From Paraphaeosphaeria minitans (taxonomy: Eukaryota; Ascomycota; Dothideomycetes; Pleosporales; Didymosphaeriaceae), in assembly GCA_015832175.1 (NCBI GenBank), contig WJXW01000006.1:620001-684000 (forward strand): DNA of 64,000 bases, in the 5' to 3' direction. This document shows positions 34,300-43,616 of this stretch, one piece after another (positions within the stretch are counted from its first letter, which is position 1; each line of letters starts with the position of its first letter). The translations under genes and the position numbers were made by a program. The notes under the pieces are model-generated. The model saw nothing but the letters and a program-made list of their open reading frames with translations, searched no databases and was not told the DNA's origin.

Positions 34300-35571
34300 C
34301 TACTCTGAATGCCCATCCTTACTTACAATTTGCCTCGGACTTTCTGTCCATGGACTCCAGTATGGTCCTAGACACTCACTAACTACCCTCACAATACTCC
34401 TCCCGCAGCCCTCCATCCACCAATATCCATTCAAAGAATGTAGCGTAGCACCAAACCACGCGAAGATAACCAAGGCTACTGGCTGCCGCTGTTCTAACAA
34501 CTCAAAATACTTTTTCGGAGCGGAAACTATCCAGAAAAAAGGTCCCGAAAATTCTCTGTTATATGCCCATTCTGGTTCGTCGTCGATTTTCAGATGCTTG
34601 AACTGGCTGATCCACATTCGACACTTCCGCAGAAGATCTAAGGCCTCGTTGTAAACTTTAGAATCCCCCCCAATCGATATCTCTCGAATTCGGAGAATCT
34701 GCTCATCGTAAGAATCATAATAAGCATCCGGATCAAACTCGTCCCAGTTCCCAGCGCTAAGCATCGATTTTAGCGGCCCAACTGTAACAAAGTCGTAAAC
34801 TGGATGTAGCACTGCTTCGATCCCGCGTAACAAGGGAATCCACTCAGAGCCGAGAATTCGCGTTTTCCGAATTGCCGCATTTGTACTGTCATCGTCGTAC
34901 ACCTTTCCAAAGGTAAGGAACGCGTAAAAGAAAGTCAACACCGCATTTGCAAACATAGCATCGCTGTTTTCTGGTCCAATGCAGCCAAACTGTTTTTCAA
35001 ATCCCTCCAGTGCTTTAGAGTGATGCTGCGTCGCCTCGAGCAAGCATGTGTTTGCTTTTGAGGGGTCCAAATAGGCCATATGTAGAGCGGAAATGCTGAG
35101 GATGTTGTGCATAACGTGATCATGGCGAAAAGCGATTTGGGGGAGTAGGGTCTGCCAGTAGTAGTCTAGCTTGCGTTTCCGAAGAATGCTCACGCTTGTG
35201 ACCAGTGACCAGTGATGTAAGAGGGCTAAATCTTTCAATTCGAACGATAAGCTAGGTTGGTGTTCGTCGGTCTTAGGGATAGCAGAGATGACATTCAGCC
35301 AATCTATCGCTGTAGTATCTGGACCTGACTCCAAGGGCTGCGGGGACGGCAAGGGACTGGTATGTGTGGCTTTTAACCGGAGATAAACACAGGATTTATC
35401 CTGTCGTACACAGTGGCTGCATCGAGGTTTTTCTTCGCTACACTAGAGCCAAATTCAGAATCCTTGGAATACGAGAACATGTGACTTGTGGACGCTTACC
35501 TTGATTCGTCGACGTTTACATTCCGCGCATCCAGTTTTCGACTTCTGGTGCGCTCGGCGAGTTTGGCCCAT
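34300..35571 (-). CDS. Zn2Cys6 transcription factor, Upc2-like architecture (2 exons)
   Basis: Exons 35571-35500 and 35442-34300 give 404 residues. The 24-codon first exon ends exactly at the Lys before the third Cys. The GTAAGC...TCTAG intron joins it to TGT AGC GAA, which completes a perfect cluster: C15-X2-C18-X6-C25-X6-C32-X2-C35-X6-C42. Before it comes TRRAHQKSKTG, typical of the sterol-uptake-control (Upc2/Ecm22) type of C6 regulator, where the zinc cluster lies at the very N terminus. The C-terminal region (LLHHWSLVTS, HNILSISALHMAYL, ATLHSLNGYWWMEG) matches the helical regulatory domain of that group, which in yeast binds sterol. Whether this protein senses sterol is not shown. Four of the six RING-type genes lie within 17 kb on either side. 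Confidence 0.88.
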
Positions 35572-36052
35572 CAGAAGCACCTCAGTTATCTTTGAATAGT
35601 GCAGGTGTGGACCCAAAGAGCGCTGTACGTAAGGTACGAGATCATGAAAAGTTAAGAGGTATCTGAGGAACGAGATACGCGCAGCGGAATACGCGCAGTT
35701 ATTGCACAGACCAGACACGCTAAGAATCGCTTAAAATCGGAACTAGCACATCCAATTGGGTTTCATCTCGTTAGACACTAGGTGCGTCGCGTTAGCAGAA
35801 CGCGCCACCCCAGTATTAATTACATTCTTAATAAATGTTAACTTTTTCTACTTGCCTTCCTGTAATAATAGTCCACTGCGATACATGATAAATAAACACT
35901 ACCTAGCAGTCGCTGACGCTAGCTGTAGCAATGCTATGTACTAAAGAGGTGACTTTGTAACAATTCTGATACCTAGTCAGCCTTGATACAGCTGCAAGCC
36001 TTCAAGAACTAATATAAGAGGCTTTGTGGCCCTGACGTAAGATGCTTAAAGA
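35572..36052. other. AT-rich spacer
   Basis: About 480 bp, notably AT-rich at about 35800-35920 with many in-frame stops. A short palindrome GCGTTAGCAGAACGC lies near 35787-35801. No gene seen. Confidence 0.4.
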
Positions 36053-36526
36053 TTAGATCCATCGCTGCGAATAGAGCATTTCCCTTATAGTTTCCAATGC
36101 CTGCTCCATATTCTCGACTTCCTGCCTTGCAACTTCATCGCGCATCTCTAACCGTTCTAGAGCGCCCAGAACGTTATCTAACGTGCTTACAATCTCAGTC
36201 CTTGCTGAATTCGGTGCCGGGAACCACTCCTCTCTACAGAGAGGGCATGCATGACTCCAAGGTTGGCCAGCGCGAACATGTCTCTCTATGCAGCGTCTGC
36301 CTAGTATGTGGTTGCATGGTCCACGATCGCGAACCTGGACAGGGTACTCGTGTGTGTCTGCAGGCAGCAGTGGATGTAGATAGGCAGGATCTTGTGCGTG
36401 GTAGAGATCGCGACAGATGGGACACTGCCGTGACAAGGGATCCAGCGGAAAAGCGGACAGCCGAAGGGCACGGGTGTGGTTGGTGAGGAAGTTAGAAATA
36501 ACGGATTCGTCGATGCGGTAAGACAT
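36053..36526 (-). CDS. RING-type protein, 157 aa
   Basis: I start at ATG 36526 (MSYRIDESV), which has A at -3 and no odd N-terminal extension. An in-frame ATG at 36637 would add 37 residues. The RING is C35-X2-C38, C71-X-H73, C79, C94-X2-C97 (QCPICRDLY, PCNHILGRRCIERH, ACPLCREEWF). As in the gene at 32105, the usual fifth ligand is Gly (G76). The tail is an amphipathic helix or coiled coil (LDNVLGALERLEMRDEVARQ), possibly for dimerisation. The protein is compact, with little besides RING and helix. It is paralogous to the gene at 32105. Probable ubiquitin-ligase-type adaptor, by inference. Confidence 0.78.
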   Translation of the reverse strand: MSYRIDESVISNFLTNHTRALRLSAFPLDPLSRQCPICRDLYHAQDPAYLHPLLPADTHEYPVQVRDRGPCNHILGRRCIERHVRAGQPWSHACPLCREEWFPAPNSARTEIVSTLDNVLGALERLEMRDEVARQEVENMEQALETIREMLYSQRWI

Positions 36527-36952
36527 ACTTGTTTGTTCTGTTGGGGGTCGTATTGCACGTTGTTGAAGGGTGGAAGGCAACAGCAAACCTTTTGATCCAG
36601 TGGCGTTTATCGGCGAAAAAGTGTGATTGCAGAGCATCGCCAATAAAGGGAAGTACTGTATGCATGTGAAGTTTTGACCAAGTGCTGTTACGATAGCAGC
36701 TGTTGGCGAGACATTGACGAGTACGCTGTCGACTACAAATTACACTACGGTAGTGTGTCGTTGTTCACGGGTAGTTTCCATTGTAGGCTGCGAGTCTTCT
36801 TCGTCGTTACCATAGGTACTTGGCCGTGCTTTGCTTTCCTGTTGAAGCACCAAAAACGTCACTAGCCAAAAACAAGACATGTTAAAGAAAATCAGGTGTT
36901 CCTCGATTCGAGCATCACGTAGTATATTTTGGTCTTTTTGCGAGATGGCAAC

Positions 36953-37028
36953 GATGTAACACTATGGGTGTTCCTATCTGTTTGATCCACAGATGATGCA
37001 TCGGCTTGCAATGGATGTAACACTATGG
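36953..37028. repeat. 15-bp direct repeat, two copies
   Basis: GATGTAACACTATGG occurs at 36953-36967 and again at 37014-37028, start to start 61 bp. Sequence just before the two copies is also similar (GCAAC, GCAATG). It could be a duplicated protein-binding site or a relic of a small duplication. Confidence 0.5.
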
Positions 37029-38166
37029 CATCAGTGTGAACTACAGCGGCTTGTTGTCTCATCGGTCCTTCATGTCGCACCCACTTCTACACGTTATATA
37101 GCATGGAATAGTCATCTGGGCTGTGTTTGCCCGTGGTCTGACGGGTGCCTTCTCGGCTTCTGATCTTGCTTTCATTTATTCACTCGACAGAGTCGCCAGA
37201 GCAACACAAGTATGCCAGCAATTCGGGTATTCGGTTCATTTCTCGTGATATGTAAGCCAGATAATTGGTTACGGAGTGCCGGGCCTTTCCCGTCGAATCA
37301 GAAAAACCGCAGGGTCCGTGGAATGAATGAGGTCGGAAGAATCGTGAAGAGTTTTCGGGGAAGCCCGGGGCTGGTGTAACACTTTGAAACCTGCTTGATG
37401 AGGAAAGAGAACTTTGCCATGCCAACTTTGTTCACATCCGGCCCCGGAGTGCGGGCGTGAGGACGTTGCGGGCCGGACCAACAGTGTGGTCGGTATGCCG
37501 AGACGTGAGGACGCTGCATTTGTTTCAATTGATAACCTATCATCATGGTCACGAAATTTTTTCCACTGGCTGTGGATTTTAGGCGCGCGCTTCTCCATTG
37601 CCGTTATGTGTCTGTTTGAAGATGCACTTGATATGCGGAAAGGAGGCGGGCGCAGTCGGCACTTGTTCGGCTGCGCCCGCCACTTCACATCCAGGCAACG
37701 TCTTCTCGTTCACGACACCCGCCACAGCAAAGAAAACCATCGCATCAGATTTTTGAAAGTAACACTGAAAGAACATCAACCGACAGCTGGCTGTCGATCT
37801 ATACCGGAATTGAAGTGGTTGCTGACCAAATTTGCCATTCGCCCTCCACGTTCTGTGACCAACGATGGTAGCACATCCCCCACTCTAGTTGGGCATCAGG
37901 ACGGACCCCTTTCTTGTGCATTCCGCGGCAGGGAGACATGTGACGCGGCTAACGCGACAAAAAAGTTATGACCATGATCCCCCAGTCTCCCCAAAACATT
38001 CCAATAATGTCTTATATCCGCGCAACAGCGGAAACCCCCAAGAAGTCATCTGGGCGCACGAAGTGTGGCTCATTCCAGGGGCCGACCATCCTTCAATACC
38101 GGGAGACTGGCTGCTGGAAACCTACAACGAGCAAGGAAAACCAAACCCCATTGGGTGAAAACAGGC

Positions 38167-38174
38167 TATATATA
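38167..38174 (+). promoter_or_regulatory. TATA box of the secreted Ala-rich gene
   Basis: TATATATA lies 83 bp before the start codon at 38258, at a sensible distance for a TATA element and a short leader. Strong TATA boxes are typical of highly or conditionally expressed fungal genes. Confidence 0.55.
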
Positions 38175-38257
38175 CGGTGCTGTCAGTATGAGTTCAAAAT
38201 ACCACCGCAAATCTACTGAAATTCCACCCATTCACCAGGCCTGCTGAAGTTTTCACA

Positions 38258-39128
38258 ATGCGCTACATCATCCCCTCAATTTTTCTCTCCACGGCGGTCG
38301 CGCAAGCCGTGGGACCTCTGCCTAGCCTTTCAATCCTTAAACTTCCCCAAATACCCGTCCTACCCCTTAAGGGTGTCCCTGATGTCTTGGCTGGCAATGG
38401 CTACAACTCCATCGCTGATTCACTTTTCAATGCGGCACAAAGCATCGGTGTTCACGCCGACGGTACTGGTAGGCTGCCTAAACCGATGAACACCGACGAC
38501 CACCGATGATTCACTGACATGCAATAGCCGTGGCTAACGCCAAACTCACCGGCGACATCTCTTTGAACCCCACGCCCAACATCATCACGACGTTCGAACT
38601 TGTGAAGGCCGCGGGTGGTGCGTCTGCTACCCTCTGGCAATTGGCCTATGACCTCGAGAACAAAGTCTGCTCTGTCGCGACCTCGATCAACCAGCAGAAC
38701 ATCGCCGCCCAGCAGGCCAACTTGGCCGCTGCGTAAGCACACATCCCCAACACCTCAGATATACTTGATCTAATGTAATACAGAATCCAAGCACAAGTAA
38801 CCGCCCTCGTCAAGCTCCAACAAACCCTCAACGCCACAGTTATTGCCGTTCAAACCCGTATGTGAACGAATCCTACATTCACAGCATGCCCTTGACTCAC
38901 AATACCGCAGAGGCCGTTGCCTTCTCCGACGCTGAGAAGGACATCCTTACCTCAGCCATTCTAGCCCTCGTCGGCGCCGTTCTCTCCAGCGCCCAACCTT
39001 TCCAGGTCCTTGCCACTGGCCTGAAAGACGTCGGCATTACCGCCCTTTCCAGCATCGCCGATGCCCTCACCGTCCAGGTGACCGCCCTTGCAAGCTTCGC
39101 GTCCAAGGTCAACTTCGTTGGGCTATAG
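38258..39128 (+). CDS. secreted Ala-rich helical protein (4 exons), possibly HsbA-like
   Basis: Exons 38258-38468, 38528-38732, 38784-38857 and 38911-39128 give 235 residues. All junctions keep phase, with clean GTA(A/G/T)G donors and AG acceptors. A signal peptide (IIPSIFLSTAVAQA) precedes a short Pro/Leu-rich segment. The rest is dense in Ala, Leu, Thr and Gln with a helical periodicity (ANLAAAIQAQVTALVKLQ, DILTSAILALVGAVLSS, ALTVQVTALASFASK). Only one Cys lies in the mature part. Size, signal peptide and composition recall hydrophobic-surface-binding HsbA/galactomannoprotein-like proteins, but I see no firm signature. It may coat the cell wall or hydrophobic surfaces. The TATA box and compact introns suggest strong expression. 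Confidence 0.75.
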
Positions 39129-39493
39129 TACCTGAATGCAGGTCGATTTGTGGACTACGCGATATGGAGCCCGTTTGCGAATCGTTTCGTGAAGTGCTGC
39201 ATGCCACATTAGGGACGGGCACAGCTGCCGACCGATGAAGGTATTAATGGTGATATTTTTCTTATTACTCTTTCCTTTGCGAAGGTTCGGGGGTACTGGG
39301 GACGCTCCTTCGAAGATCATCTCATTGTCCCATATAGTCTAGTAATGAACACCATCGGCGACGGCGGTATTTGAAGATCCAACGTCCATCTACACCTTTT
39401 CCTTAACCGCCATCATATCTACTAACATGCCCAACCGATCCATGCATCCCTCCTCTTCGCATGCTCCCCTCATCACATCCCTTCCTCGACCCT
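39129..39493. other. intergenic, convergent 3' regions
   Basis: 365 bp between convergent genes. Nothing recognisable. Confidence 0.45.
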
Positions 39494-40376
39494 CTAAATC
39501 AAATCCGCCTCCCCAGGGATAACCGTCCCATTCTCAATCGCCGCTGCATGGCCCCTGGCAATATACCCGTACACGGGCAAGTACTTGTCCAAGTACGGCA
39601 GCACTTCTTTCGCACCGGGCACGTTCCTCCAGTCGCGCATCAAATCGCAAACAATGGCGAACATGCTGACGAGCTGCACACCGGCCTGCTGCATGCGGCT
39701 GTTGGCCGTGTCGCGCACGAGCTGGGAGTACGTGCCCGAGGCCTCGATGTTGGCGAAGACGGAGTAGCCCTCTGCGCGGAGCGAGAGAGACAGGAACGCG
39801 GTGCACACGTCGGTTGTGATGCCGGCAAGGATGATCTGCTTCTTGCCGGTTGCTTTGATGGCGGCGCGGAAGTCGGCGTTGTCCCAGGCGCTGGGTGCTT
39901 GTTAGTTCGGGTCGATCCAAGATGGACGGGACGAGGGGGCGGGGGACGCACTCAACCTCGCCCTGGCGCTTGATGAGCGGTGCATCGGGGTACATTTCGA
40001 GGATCTCTTTGGGGAGAGGTCCGTTGGGTCCCTGCTGGGCAGACGTGGTCATCACGACGGGCAGGTCGAAGAGCCTGCCTAGCTCGGCATGCGCGAGGAT
40101 GTTCTCCCGGTAGAGAGTTGGGTCCCAGTCGCGGGCGACCTGGTAGAGGCCAACCTGGAGGTCAAGGATGAGGAGCATCTGCGATGGTCAGTTTAGGAGC
40201 CGTGATAATTGTGATGGGAGGACTGACGGAGTCGTTCTTGGATAGACGCTCCCATGGGACGGCTGGGCGGTGTTAGAAAAGAGCACTGGTGACGCGAGGA
40301 CAGGAAAAGTACCGTCACCGCGGACAGCGTTGAAGAGCCCGAAGACTGCAATAAAGATACTGAATCCCAACTTCAT
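39494..40376 (-). CDS. YcaC-like isochorismatase-fold hydrolase with signal peptide (4 exons)
   Basis: Exons 40376-40313, 40262-40228, 40178-39952 and 39890-39494 join in phase to 240 residues. The isochorismatase (cysteine hydrolase) fold is clear: LLILDLQVGL with the catalytic Asp at about 39, GPNGPLPKEILEMYPDAP, DAWDNADFRAAIKATGKK, and GITTDVCTAF with the nucleophilic Cys at about 138. The pattern after that (EASGTYSQLVRDTANSRMQQ) is that of YcaC-type hydrolases rather than siderophore isochorismatases. The first exon adds MKLGFSIFIAVFGLFNAVRGD, a good secretion signal that bacterial YcaC lacks. Substrate unknown. Some fungal isochorismatases act outside the cell on plant salicylate precursors, so a host-facing role is possible but unproven. 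Confidence 0.87.
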
Positions 40377-41530
40377 CTTGGAGGCTTGCTTGATGCTCAG
40401 TCGCTCTTGGAGATGCTGGAGCTGGAGAGAGGATGCGGTGGTCACACTTCGAAGGACACTGGTCCCTTCTTATACTCTTCCGACCATTGTGTCTTTACTC
40501 CCATAGTATCCTCCTCCATGCATTCGGTAATCGATTCCGCGTCGCTATCGAGGTCCGTCCCCGCCAATTCGGCTGACTTGCCCGTTCGTCTTCCATCGCC
40601 GCGCTCAAGCTGTGGGTTGGCTGTTTGCCCAGTACAACATACCATGGTAGTATCTGCAGGCGCCACGGCATATATCACAATGACTAACCCGTCCACAACT
40701 TGACTCCTCCCAAAGCCTCACTTCGATTGGTCTCGCATACAGCGAGGCTTCACGCCGCTTCCACATGGCTCGTACTAGCTTACGGTGCAGCAGCTTCCTC
40801 AGTTTCGAGCCTGTATGTACAGCAAAACGAAAAGCACGCCATCCTGAAAGCGGTCCTTGATAATCTTCCTGGCATGGTATGGTAGGTACCTAAAGCTCGA
40901 GGTGCGGCCCGAGACGTTGCGGGTGGGTAGCGTCTCGCTTGCCTAGGTTGTATCTATCGTACCTAGCTCGTTCCCGCGGCTCTGTGCGCGTCAGCCATCA
41001 CTCACCCGTCTCACAGCCGTCGCTCAGCAAACCTTGCAGCCTCGCCTTCGCATATGCATGGCCCGTCTCGCCTGGATCTATCTCGTCGCTTTAGTACTGG
41101 ATGACAGCCCACCTTCAAACTGTGAAGCAGAGGATCTTTCCGGTCGCGCGCGCCCACTCCGAGACTGATGATAGGATGAACAGCAGCTGTGCATCGCGCG
41201 TTCCGAGAGGCGGTGTCGTGCAGGTCGGCTTGCCATGTCGCGCGCTCCGACGTCGTGGAGTCACGGATTCGATGTTGGGTAGAGTCCAAGTCTTGTGGCG
41301 ATGGTTGTTGTGGATGATCTACCTACCTACCTACCGTCCCCTGCATGGCCTGCACATGAAGTCACACAACCGGGTTAATAAGCAGGCCACGACATGACTA
41401 TCAGCTTCCGCAGGGCGATCTTCTCGGGTGGACTCCTCTGCAGGTTAACCTTGGTACCTGTTGATTTGAGTGATAATGACGGAACAAGGATTCGAACGCG
41501 ATGTCCCGTTGCGTTCCTCTCTGCTACCAC
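40377..41530. other. gene-free 1.15 kb
   Basis: Promoter region of the YcaC-like gene followed by noncoding DNA with several TACCTA/TAGGTA motifs (for example 40880-40890 and the CTACCTACCTACC run near 41321-41334). No gene seen. Confidence 0.4.
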
Positions 41531-41880
41531 TTAAGCGTCCAGCCCATTTGCCGCCAGCCACCTTTTCACATACTCATTTCCAGCAGTGGAGTTGTAGTGC
41601 GCGTTGATTCCGTGCCCCGTGTTAGGTTGGATGTATGCTTCAAACGCCTACGCCTTGGGAAACGCCTTCTGGGCCTGGGCTGCAATGTTAGACTACAGAC
41701 ATCCGAAATTCTGAATAAACTGCGCTTCGTTGTGCAGGATAGGCACCGCTACAATACTGCCAGCGTTCACGGTGCATACTTTGTGACCAACGGTCGTTGA
41801 CCTGATCTGGGCCCCTGCAGAACAAGTCTCCGCGATATTGAAGGCGACGTCTGATGTATAGCACTGCTCGAGTGGGCACT
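41531..41880 (-). pseudogene. relic of a secreted alpha/beta hydrolase C terminus
   Basis: On the minus strand, ending at the TAA 41533-41531, one frame reads AAQAQKAFPKA*AFEAYIQPNTGHGIN, then AHYNSTAGNEYVKRWLAANG. The GTGHGIN block followed by a helix and a terminal NGL is the usual C terminus of fungal secreted alpha/beta hydrolases, with the His of the triad in GHG. At least two in-frame stops interrupt it (near 41612 and 41687), and no credible nucleophile elbow or start is visible upstream. It is therefore a broken fragment. Family assignment rests on this one block. Confidence 0.5.
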
Positions 41881-42510
41881 AGACACTATCGTTCCTACAC
41901 CAGTGGGACAGTTTGTTATGAAGGATTGATGATGGTACGAGACCTTCTAGGACATCTGCTGAAGGCATCTGTGCCATATTGTGATGCAGGGCGGCGGATA
42001 CAATACAGGTACATATAGGTACCAGTTGGCTGGATTGCTGGAGTCGCAAATTCGACGTGCCCAAGCTCGACTCGCAAGGATTCAGCCACCCTTCCAAACT
42101 GCCATCGCAATGTACTTTTGTAGGTAGCATTTCCAGCCCACTGGCGAACCCAGCGCAGGGCGACGATGACGTTAAGATCTCAGGTCCGAAGAGTGCCTTT
42201 TTAGCGGCGGGCGAACTCAACACCCGAATATGCGAAGCGACCGCATGCTGATTGGCCAGAGACTCATCACAACAGTCTCATCGCAGCAATGTCAGAGGAA
42301 ATATTCCCATTGCGGGATCAAGGCTATCCTGAATGTAGGCATATTCGCGCGACGGAAGGATTCATCTGAGCTGGCGAGAGACTATGTGCGAGCTTGCTAT
42401 CGCACATACACCACGCGATGCCTCCTCAGAAGAAAGCCAATCCAAGGACTCGAATATTTACACAGAGGACATAAACACCATAAGCAATAACGTATACTTT
42501 CCAACCCACA
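41881..42510. promoter_or_regulatory. upstream region of the SDR gene
   Basis: About 630 bp. Open frames such as 41879-42223 (minus) look random, and some of the stretch may be further remains of the hydrolase relic. The last 200 bp should be the promoter of the SDR gene. Confidence 0.35.
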
Positions 42511-43577
42511 ATGGTTGACTTCACCACAATCCACGCCTCCAACGCATCCCTGCCCACCCACCTAACCGCCGTCTTCGTAGGCGGCACCTCAGGCATCGGC
42601 CTCTACACCCTCCTCGCCCTCGCGCGACACTGCAAAGCCCCCAAAATCTACATCATCGGACGCTCGCACGCCGCCGCAGACAGCATCCTCGCAGACCTGC
42701 AAACGATCAACCCAAACGGCACATACACATTCCTCGCCTCCGACGTCTCGCTCATCAAAAACGTCGACGCCGCATGCGCCCTGATCGCACAGAAGGAGCT
42801 TTGCATCAACATCCTGTGTCTCAGCCAGGGCGCCGTGTCCGTCGGCCGGGAGACGGGGGAGGGCTTGCACCTCATCGCCTCCCTCGTGCTCCACTCGCGC
42901 ACGCGCTTCATCTTGAACTTGCTTCCCCTCCTGCGCGCGGCGCAGGGGGTGAAGCGCGTCGTGTCCGTCTTCACGGGGACGAAAGAGGGCCCGCTCGCGG
43001 CGGCGGAGCTGCAGATGCGCAGTGTGAAGAGCCCGCTCCGGGCGCGCGGGCAGGCGGCGAGCGCGGTGACGTTGTTGCTGGAGGAGGTGGGGAGGCGCGC
43101 GCCCGAGGTAAGACGTCTTACCGTACTCCTTTCTGCTTTGAACACTTTGCGTTTCGACTTTTTTACTGATTGTGTGGCCTCGTTGTTTAGGTAGGGTTCG
43201 TGCATACGTATCCCGGCTTTGTGAGTTCGAATATTGGGCGGGACTTTGGGGTTATGGCAAAGGGGCTGGGGTGGGTGTTTGAGAAGACCGTGGGGAGGTG
43301 GGTGTATGTTCCCGTGGAGGAGAGCGGGGAGCGGAATCTATGGTTGTGTACGAGTGCAAGGTTCGCCGGCGCTGCTGGAAAAACAGATGTAGAGGTGGCG
43401 GTTGGGACGGATGGACGCATGGGCAGCGGGGTGTACACTGTTGATGAGAAAGGACAGACCGGTGGCGAGGCGGTGCTGCAGGTCCTCCGCGATATGCGGG
43501 CGCAGAAGAAGGATGTGTGGGCGTGGGAAGAAGTCCGTAAAGAGTTCCTCCGGATAACGGGAAAGGAGAGCATGTAG
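42511..43577 (+). CDS. non-canonical short-chain dehydrogenase/reductase (2 exons)
   Basis: Exons 42511-43107 and 43191-43577 (GTAAGA...TTTAG) give 327 residues. The Rossmann start is clear: TAVFVGGTSGIGLYTLLAL contains the TGXXXGIG-type loop (GGTSGIG), followed by IYIIGRSHAAADSILADL, the ASDVSLI acidic turn and INILCLSQGAVS in place of NNAG. A strand VKRVVSVFTGTKEG carries the Ser position. The usual catalytic YXXXK is missing: the equivalent segment reads RARGQAASAVTLLLEE. Relatives of this type occur in fungal secondary-metabolite clusters. The gene is convergent with a DHCR24-like FAD protein only 39 bp away. Redox chemistry on a lipid or polyketide is possible, but the lost Tyr/Lys makes ordinary SDR catalysis uncertain. 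Confidence 0.85.
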
Positions 43578-43616
43578 GATAGCGATCCCGTCCATCTTCT
43601 CTCGTGTCAGATTGCG

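Larger units (their letters stand above)
36527..38257. other. gene-free 1.7 kb
   Basis: No supported gene. A 185-codon frame at 37414-37971 (plus) is open but has random-looking composition and an antisense rival at 37269-37688. The stretch contains a direct repeat, a GC-rich hairpin and a TATA box, listed separately. Confidence 0.4.

Noticed and set aside
37414..37971. 185-codon open frame
   Set aside because: Composition looks random, a long antisense frame overlaps it, and no motif, signal peptide or splice logic supports it.
41485..41560. tRNA-like GGATTCGAAC motif
   Set aside because: The T-loop-like sequence is there, but the flanking bases do not pair as a T stem, and no acceptor stem partner is found at the right distance.
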